Assembly: GCF_030272615.1 (NCBI RefSeq)
Contig: NC_081414.1
Span: forward strand, 307,251,164-307,315,163
Length of the DNA stretch: 64,000 bases
Source of the DNA: Cryptomeria japonica
Lineage: Eukaryota > Streptophyta > Pinopsida > Cupressales > Cupressaceae
Direction of reading: 5' to 3'
The translations under genes and the position numbers were made by a program. Positions 59,301 through 64,000 of this stretch are shown in pieces. The notes beneath the pieces were generated by a model that ran no database searches, was not told the DNA's origin, and saw only the letters and a program-made list of their open reading frames with translations. Each line of letters begins with the position of its first letter. Within the stretch, counting starts at the first letter, position 1.

Positions 59301-62300
59301 CAACCTTAAACCTTCATCCTCTCTTTTTTGTCGGATCCAGCAAGGCATTAAAGTTGTCTCCAAGGATGCTATGTTCGTCCTCAACCTCACATTTGATGAT
59401 CTCTTGCCAAGTCAAGAACTTTTCCTTTGTTTTAATTGGGCCATAAATAGTAAAGAAATGACACATAGTGTTTTCCTTCTTAAAAAAGGCTTTGCACAAC
59501 ATCCAACTTTTGGAGCTTTTAAGAAGTGAAATATCCACCAAGTCCGGATTCGAAATGATTGCCAAACCACTAGCAGAACCCGAGGCATCACAAAAGAAAC
59601 TGTTGGCAATTTTTGTGCCAACCCCTTGCAAAGATCAGTTCAGAAAGTTCAGTGTCATATAAGACATCATGTTAGTCAGTGTGACTAACTTGTCGTGTTA
59701 TTGCACTCAACAGAGTTAGTTGCTCCTTTATTTTTCAGAGTGCACATAACACAAAGGTTATGTGGGTGTCAATAACATGATATGTTATCGACCCGTGCCT
59801 TGTAGTAACACCAGCATCTCATGTGAATAACATGTCGTGTTATTCGCCATCTTGTATTGACAACGCGTGTTATTGACCGCTTCATGTTATTGACTGCCTT
59901 GTGTTTGCCATAGTGTGTTCTCTGACTGGCGGTAAGGCTTTTTTGTTATCTCGCGAGGTGAAGAAGGAAAAGCAAAGGGTCGCGCGGGATAAAAAGTTAC
60001 AAGGTGTAGGTGTTCTTTTTGCTATTCCAAAGGGGAGAGCTTCAGTGAATGGTGGCCGTGCAGGATAAGAACGTGATGCAGGATAGTGGTCTCCTCCTTA
60101 TCCCACAAGGCGAGGTGATCAAAGCAAAAGGTCGTGCAAGGTAAGCAATTCCAAAAACAAGTATGGGATGTCTCCCCTTTATCCCGCGCTGAGCACTTTA
60201 TCCCGCGCTGAGCAGAATACGAGGCCGAGGGTCGTGCGGGGCAAGCAAGTTAGGGGGCGATTGCTGCTTCCCCCCTTACCCTGCATCAAAGAGAGGAACA
60301 ACAGGTTGGCCGCATGGGGTAACAACTCCAACGAGGAATGTGTTTCCTCATTATCCCGCGGGGTAAAATGAAGACACTCAGGGATTGTGTGGGATAGCAA
60401 AGCGAAGTAAGTGGATGGCTTTCTTGCTATCTTGCACCAAGAAAAGGCACAAAAGATGGCCAGTGTGGGATAAGAAAAGATAGTGGGTAGGACTTTCCCC
60501 GTTATCTCGTAGGGGAAAGTGGAGGTCCAGGATGGCCATGCGGGATAAGAGGGTCAAGGGGCGAATGATGGGCCCGATGACTCAACGGCCACGTCAACGG
60601 TGGCATTCGACTTTGTGGGCCCGATGGGTCCAATTTTCATATAAAGGACCTTTTCGCCAAGACTTCTCATGGTGGCAAAGGGCAATTTTGTTTGGCCGAA
60701 AGGCCATGTTACTCCCAAATCCTTGGAGTGGGGCCAGTTGCCTCGTGGCACAGTCACAACCGTCGATGATCACTTGAAGCCCGATCTGTGCGCAAGATCT
60801 CCAAATCGACAACTAGCATTTGAACTTCCTCTGAGTCGTTAGCATTTAAAACTTCTGCAGGCGGGTTGTTGTCGACCTGATGGTCGAGACGTTCTTCTTG
60901 CTTAGTTGGCGCCTCATTCTTGGTCAGATTCTCATCCAACCATCGAAGATCACCTTCTTTACTCCAGATTGGACCCTGTAGGCCGATTTTTGATGCCACC
61001 ATGCCCTCTTCAATGCAGAACAGAGACTTTTTGTTCCTGCAAGTGTGCTCGGCCATGCTTGTTGACAGGGATTGCTTCACCGATGGGTTATTTTGCTCTT
61101 TGCAAGGCAGAGGACCACTTGCAGAGGAAATCCAATACGCTATCAGATCTCAGATCTGATCTCCTCCTCTTACAAATTTTTGTACCCTAACCTTAGGAGG
61201 GTTAGGGTTTCCATCAGTAGTTCGATTTTGAGTTATGCCTCAACTATAAAGGCAAATTTTGTATGTTTTCCAAAGGATCTTCTCCTCTTATTCTCTTACA
61301 ACAGTCTATGACTTCTACGACTATAAAAATTACCTTGCCTCTGCATTAATATAATTTGCTTGCCTTACCTAGTTTCAATTTATGCAAATTTGTGTATTTC
61401 TCTTACCTGTTTGTATGAATGTATCTTTTCTTGTTTTTTTAGCATCTGTGATAGTGTTGACTCCTCTGAGAGTGGCATCTGTCAACATTGTTCGTTCCTC
61501 TACCATTGTTAAGAATCCCAACCTTGACTAAGCTTAGAAAGCTAGACTTAGATAGGAATCAATGTATTTTTTGGGTAGTTTTATTGATGTTCTGTGCAGT
61601 TACAGGTGGGGGTAGATCAACTTTCAATCTAGGTGTAAACCTTTTTTCCCTTCTTTCATGCAACCCTTCTCTCTCTCTCTCTCTCTCCCTTTTCCTTGTC
61701 AGAACAATAGATTAGTTTTACCAGTGTTGGGTTGGTCCAACACCCCGCATCTTAGATTGAAAAGGAAGCCGACCTTCTCTGAAGATTCAACCTCACATTT
61801 AGCAAGGTCCCACACTTAAGAGGTTAATTCAAAGTTTCACAAGGTTGATGATCAAGGTTTCTTGGGTCATCAAGGGTGCAAACTTTTGTGACAACAGAAA
61901 CCTTTCCAAGGACAACAAAATCTTATGAAATCTTCCTTAGAGGACATCGAAATCTTAGTCTCTTGCATTATGAAAACATCCACCTTTAGTTTCTCCATCT
62001 GACGTCTAATAAGACGCCTCTCGTTAGGGGTGGAGAGACCCCTGACATTCTAACTAATTAACTTCATGATTGTCCAAGGGAGTCCTTCGCTCCCTTGGAT
62101 TTAGTAAAAAATTGTTTGATAGGGGTAGTCCTTTCTGTATAGCTTCTTCCTCTCGTTTTTGCTTGTTTGATTTCCTTCCTCTCCATTTGCCAAATTTATT
62201 GTGATAAAAGGCCATTGATTGACAAATACTTCTCGAGTTTGTAATACCCAAGCTATCCAAATCATCCTGGTCCTCATCCTCAAGCCATTCCCCTTCTTCA

Positions 62301-63377
62301 CCCAAAGACATCTCCTTACCACATCCACTGGGAGACAAAGCCTTAACCAAATCATCCGTCTGCTTTGAGGGCTCGCGAACCATCTATTTTGCCTTCAAAT
62401 CTTCCTTCACAAACCCTTCTTGTAGCGATTCCAATTTTTCCCTAGCTTTATCCGTTCCAACCTCCCGAACAACAATTTGCTTGCCATGATTAAGGGGCTT
62501 GATTGAGGATTCACCTCTCTCCCCTGAAACAACCTTTTGCTCCTTACCAGTCATGTCCTTAAGTGCAGTCATTACATCAGGCCCTTCCAACAAAGCACAA
62601 AAATCTTGGTTTTTTTTGGGGGTCCATCTCTTCTTCCTGCGAACTCCCCATTGGCACTTTGATTCTCTATGGTCCCTACTCCTAAATCTGAGACAAAAAG
62701 ACTTTCATCTTCCACATCCAACCTTTGAAGCCAGTGGTTGTTCAACACACAAATCTGAATCTCCTTAGGAATTTTCTTAACAGCCGCAATTTGCAGTCTT
62801 GCATATTTGTATAGATCCCCATTGATCATATTAAAGTCAATCTCCAATAGTGTGCCCAAGGATCTCCCTATCTTCTCTAAACACTCTTCAGACTAATATT
62901 CTATGCGCAAATTGTATAAACGAATCCCTGTCACTCCAATGGATCAAAATTTTGATACCATTTCTGGATATACAGAGGGCCCCCCTCCATCAACCAAGTA
63001 TCTCCCTTCAAGATTTGGTTCCTCTCCTCTGCAACCACAAACACCACCATACAAAAAAAAAATTGGCCAAAATTTAACAATGCAAGCAGTCTTCCAGGAG
63101 TCACTAACCCATTGATTGATAGAGGCCCTGTCCTTGGCAGTATGATCACCTATACAATCTCCAAATCTCTCCTCTTCCAAACCCTTACCATCCTTCTCCT
63201 TGTCCTTGCTCTGCAACAAAGGATACTCCATCCTTTGTTGTGTGAGAAAGTTTTTAGTTGTAATTATAATTTTTTTTTTTTTTAAAGAATAAATCTTTTC
63301 TATATTTATAATTATAAGAAATGTTCATGATATGTTAAATACAACCTTGATTCTTATGCAAGTATTTTAAAATTTTA

Positions 63378-63414
<37 letters not shown>

Positions 63415-64000
63415 ATTCTCAATTCTTTTATGTTGTAACATGTTATTTTTTATGTTATAATTTAAAAAAATAAAAAATTACTATTGTAAATTCTAACATT
63501 TTGAATCTCGTAAAAATTAATATTTTATATTATTTTGTCTTACTTTTCTAATCTTAATTTGATCAACTATCTTGCATTTTATAGAGTATTTTAAGACTTG
63601 TGTATAAAAAATCTTATTATAAAGAGATTATAATTAGGTACCAGAAATTATCTATTAGATCCTTTATATTATATGTTTTTGGCTATTTACTAGCCCATTT
63701 AACAAGGTGCACAATATGATCAATACATCAGATTGATGTTTAGCAACCTTACCTTTGTTTTATGGATAAAGCATAAGTTAAACATGTGTTTTGTAATTTA
63801 AAATGCTAGTGTGCACAATATGATCAATACATCAGATTGATGTTTAGCAACCTTACCTTTGTTTTATGGATAAAGCATAAGTTAAACATGTGTTTTGTAA
63901 TTTAAAATGCTAGTGAATTTTTGACTTCTAATATTTTTTATTTAATATATAATGCAGAAATTTATAGAAGAGGAAAAATTAGATTCATTCAACATGCCAT
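53278..64000 (+). CDS. SABATH-family carboxyl methyltransferase (partial, exons 1-4)
   Basis: SABATH enzymes transfer a methyl group from S-adenosylmethionine to the carboxyl (or ring nitrogen) of small molecules such as salicylate, jasmonate, indole-acetate or gibberellin, in the cytosol. Exons are 53278-53349, 53434-53814, 53936-54214 and 63958 onward, all phase-0 junctions with GT-AG introns. Signatures: the N-terminal TAGDGDRSYAQNSS; the SAM-binding ADLGCSSGPNT; NDLPSTDFNSLF; GSFHNRLFP; SLHWLSR|VPPEVEDRN; VVNGR; and EEEKLDSFNMP starting exon 4. No stop or frameshift interrupts the exons. The window holds about 257 codons; family members have about 350-390, so the active-site wall and C-terminus lie beyond 64000. 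Substrate cannot be told from this part. Intron 3 is about 9.7 kb and holds an antisense LINE. Confidence 0.88.
53434..53814 (+). CDS. SABATH exon 2
   Basis: 127 codons after an 84-bp intron. Carries ADLGCSSGPNT (SAM binding), IFFNDLPSTDFN, and the SFHNRLFP...SLHWLS block that forms part of the substrate pocket. The acceptor is a tandem CAGAAG at 53431-53436, so use of the second AG would drop one Lys. Confidence 0.88.
53936..54214 (+). CDS. SABATH exon 3
   Basis: 93 codons between ATCAG and the donor GTGCAT. Begins VPPEVED directly after LSR of exon 2, and contains FISEQGPDAGVLNAYFAQFQKD-type helix sequence and GGRMFVVVNGR. The 121-bp intron before it contains TATATACTCA repeats. Confidence 0.87.
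54372..54560 (+). repeat. 98-bp tandem duplication in SABATH intron 3
   Basis: GAGAATCTTAGTTTTGTCTT begins at 54372 and at 54470; both copies go on to GTGTTCTCATG and AATTTAGTTAAATTAGG. The second copy lacks a short TTAGAATTTAGAATTTAA segment. Confidence 0.75.
54973..55125 (+). repeat. About 80-bp tandem duplication in SABATH intron 3
   Basis: AGAAAAATGAATGTCCTATTTT near 54975 recurs near 55056 with a few changes. Both copies continue through AAACAAATCATTT and ATTACAAATTTATA. Confidence 0.65.
55458..55978 (-). pseudogene. LINE 3' reading frame downstream of RNase H, unknown
   Basis: Two overlapping - strand frames (55978-55751 and 55754-55458) join into about 170 codons if one frameshift is allowed. 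The second has balanced composition (...GKIYGVRVVIQCIQRQLEEGYIAEFFDAEAVGR..., quoted in part) and no low complexity. It lies between RNase H and the LINE tail. I recognise no family; it could be a 3' coding extension of the LINE, a transduced host fragment or a chance frame. Confidence 0.35.
56153..56641 (-). pseudogene. LINE RNase H domain
   Basis: An open 162-codon frame. Catalytic-type residues are visible in NFDGAAKGNPRRAGAG (first Asp), TNNEAKFEALARGL (Glu), EGDSLICINA (second Asp) and HVYREANWLADKVANLG (final Asp). This domain is found at the end of ORF2 in plant L1 elements and probably degrades the RNA template. It is the C-terminal part of a broken ORF2. Confidence 0.85.
56694..57206 (-). 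pseudogene. LINE ORF2 zinc-binding region between RT and RNase H
   Basis: Frame-shifted pieces show the usual reverse-transcriptase zinc-binding pattern: KLCWHARVLPKARAILTRDRL, then WFCLNNNEWVDHILLDCQYARDVWDWL, then MWHIWKETNKRIFHD. At least two frameshifts. Confidence 0.75.
57380..58841 (-). pseudogene. LINE ORF2 reverse transcriptase
   Basis: The 58841-57966 frame has WLADGDLNTKFFHASVKNMR, LIPKKKDCRNFGVYKPISLC, ANKLKKVLSRIVSEEQNGFV and MIVKLDISKAYDKVNW, the typical LINE RT blocks. It continues in 57981-57848 (VNGSLCGFLEAS), is split by a MITE (57551-57847) and resumes with GQGDL and the catalytic FADD motif (57382-57393). A frameshift near 57970 separates the parts. Confidence 0.87.
57551..57847. 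mobile_element. hAT-like MITE inserted in the LINE RT
   Basis: 297 bp with imperfect terminal inverted repeats: CACAGGGGTTTCACT at the left and, in reverse, CACGGGAGCTTCACT at the right (12 of 15 positions). An exact 8-bp target duplication GATGCTTC lies at 57543-57550 and 57848-57855. Removing it rejoins the RT frame (GFLEAS to the GQGDL block). The interior has three copies of a CCCCCTATTTTCA word and no coding capacity. TIR and 8-bp duplication fit the hAT superfamily. Confidence 0.85.
58923..59600 (-). pseudogene. LINE ORF2 endonuclease, C-terminal part
   Basis: The 59600-59314 segment has SGLAIISNPDLVDISLL and FFTIYGPIKTKEKFLTWQEI...ILGDNFNALLDP; in functional relatives this last block is GDFNA/GDLNA. 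The next frame, 59255-58923, has GEFTWNNHRVGFTNIAKRLDRFLV and SGSNHFPVSL (family: S-DH-P), with His kept but Asp replaced by Asn. A frameshift near 59290 separates them. Confidence 0.83.
59601..61896 (+). mobile_element. Solo LARD-B-family LTR inserted in the LINE endonuclease
   Basis: 2296 bp starting TGTTGGCAATTTTTG and ending TTGTGACAACA, with an exact GAAAC target duplication (59596-59600 and 61897-61901). It matches the LARD-B LTRs (2825-14145 and 19070-22261) strongly at both ends and around the TATA box (61245-61251, TATAAAGGCAAATTTT). The central U3 is very different: 59943-60560 is GC-rich and made of about eight hairpin-like units. It is a diverged subfamily. The ORF-like frames inside it are LTR, not genes. 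Confidence 0.9.
59943..60560 (+). repeat. Array of about eight inverted-repeat units in the solo LTR U3
   Basis: Units of roughly 75-95 bp start with TTATCCCGC-like words (about 59945, 60022, 60093, 60178, 60275, 60350, 60426, 60500) and end with GCGGGATAAG-like words (about 59985, 60061, 60137, 60233, 60315, 60389, 60467, 60541). Start and end of a unit can pair. A 19-bp direct duplication (TTTATCCCGCGCTGAGCA) lies at 60178-60214. Confidence 0.65.
61897..62067 (-). pseudogene. LINE ORF2 start and endonuclease N-terminus
   Basis: The ATG at 62067 (read on -) opens MKLIS then a TAG where the family has Trp, followed by NVRGLSTPNERRLIRRQMEK and DVFIMQETK. The Asn and Glu of NVRGL and QETK are the metal-site residues of the apurinic-type LINE endonuclease. 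It is cut off by the solo LTR at 61896. Confidence 0.83.
62054..63231 (-). pseudogene. LINE ORF1 (nucleic-acid-binding protein, broken)
   Basis: Pieces in three frames from 63231 to 62054. The start has a segment ending DGGGPSVYPEMVSKF. The middle (62859-62572) has LGTLLEIDFNMINGDLYKYARLQIA, the pattern of the DUF4283-type domain of plant LINE ORF1. Between them a CCHC knuckle is expected and not clearly visible. The C-terminal part (62593-62054) is charged, with a GEEGEWLEDEDQDDLDSLG acidic block. Frameshifts near 62940 and 62580 and a stop near 62383. Confidence 0.75.
63380..63413 (+). repeat. (ATT)n microsatellite
   Basis: About eleven uninterrupted TTA/ATT units. Confidence 0.9.
63707..63914 (+). 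repeat. Exact 104-bp tandem duplication next to SABATH exon 4
   Basis: 63707-63810 and 63811-63914 read identically base by base (GTGCACAATATGATC ... AATGCTAGT). The second copy ends 43 bp before the acceptor. Identity implies a recent event or an assembly artefact. Confidence 0.88.
63958..64000 (+). CDS. SABATH exon 4 (start only)
   Basis: After the acceptor AATGCAG the frame reads KFIEEEKLDSFNMP, matching the family's GLI.EEKLDSFN.P block that follows directly on the 'DLVS' end of exon 3. Phase 0 is kept. This links exon 3 with the window end across 9.7 kb. Confidence 0.83.

Larger units (their letters stand above)
55390..63260 (-). mobile_element. L1-type LINE with RNase H domain, inserted in SABATH intron 3
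   Basis: On the - strand, from the 5' end near 63260: ORF1 (63231-62054), ORF2 with endonuclease (from 62067), reverse transcriptase (58841-57380), a zinc-binding C-terminal region (57206-56700) and RNase H (56641-56153). An A-rich tail with an AATAAA-like signal follows near 55390-55410. The 15-base word TAATTATAATTTTTT occurs at both ends (55375-55389 and 63261-63275) and is the likely target duplication; it is AT-rich, so chance is not excluded. This is the plant L1 architecture that ends in a cellular-type RNase H. Frames are broken, and a solo LTR and a MITE have since inserted. Confidence 0.88.
54215..63957 (+). other. SABATH intron 3, 9.7 kb
   Basis: Donor GTGCAT at 54215 and acceptor AATGCAG ending at 63957, in phase 0. 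About 1.2 kb and 0.7 kb of AT-rich DNA flank the LINE. Without the LINE and its passengers the intron would be about 1.9 kb. Confidence 0.78.
63261..63957 (+). other. 3' part of SABATH intron 3
   Basis: AT-rich, with a T14 run at 63269-63283, an (ATT)n microsatellite at 63380-63413 and an exact 104-bp duplication. No gene apart from the acceptor of exon 4 at its end. Confidence 0.7.

Noticed and set aside
59943-60560. CRISPR-like or satellite array
   Set aside because: Units vary too much in length and sequence, spacers are not unique, and the context is a eukaryotic LTR.
60168-61190. Several GC-rich frames on both strands
   Set aside because: All fall inside the solo LTR at 59601-61896, in repetitive U3 and leader sequence.

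Overview
The window is nuclear DNA of a seed plant with a large, repeat-filled genome. I read it as most probably a gymnosperm (conifer-like), because of deep LTR-retrotransposon nesting, a single intron of almost 10 kb that holds a whole LINE, and AT-rich spacers. The species call is inference. About 80% of the 64 kb is transposable elements. The only host gene I can support is a SABATH-family methyltransferase on the + strand, which begins at 53278 and runs off the right edge.

Layout. 1-2819: AT-rich spacer with a telomere-like minisatellite. 2825-22261: one non-autonomous Gypsy-type element on the - strand (here LARD-B) with a 5-bp target duplication (GTAAA). Its left LTR is split by a full chromodomain Gypsy element (5386-13194, duplication CTATG). 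Its interior is split by a solo Copia LTR (15311-18006, GATAA), which is itself split by another solo LTR (16799-17994, ATAAT). 22469-32318: a degraded element (LARD-3) whose 5' LTR is split by a complete Copia element (22563-30349). 33760-39149: a complete non-autonomous LTR element (duplication AAGAC). It has a coiled-coil/zinc-knuckle protein, a second long unassigned ORF with its own TATA-like box, and no polymerase. 41040-45014: Copia-LTR remnant plus the 3' half of a second chromodomain Gypsy. 47791-51364: LTR and primer site of LARD-2, split by a solo Gypsy LTR (48601-50908, TATCC), which is split in turn by a solo Copia LTR (48826-50336, CTATC). 53278-64000: SABATH gene. Intron 3 (54215-63957) holds an antisense L1-type LINE (about 55390-63260). 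That LINE was later hit by a LARD-B-family solo LTR (59601-61896, GAAAC) and by a hAT-like MITE (57551-57847, 8-bp duplication GATGCTTC).

How the parts relate. The target duplications give an unambiguous order of insertion at every nest. The same few families recur. The Copia LTR is present four times (one full element, two solo, one of them broken), and the LARD-B LTR three times. The LARD-3 and Gypsy-2 LTRs are each present twice. The polymerase-less element at 33760-39149 has the Copia element's polypurine tract and LTR start base for base over 35 nt, which suggests it is mobilised by Copia enzymes in trans. Almost all element genes are dead through stop codons. In the Copia element all seven stops are explained by C-to-T or G-to-A transitions with no frameshift. 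The SABATH exons in contrast are open and correctly spliced in silico.

Limits: all comparisons were made by eye inside this window. No database search, alignment score or expression evidence was available. Family and lineage names rest on recognised motifs.
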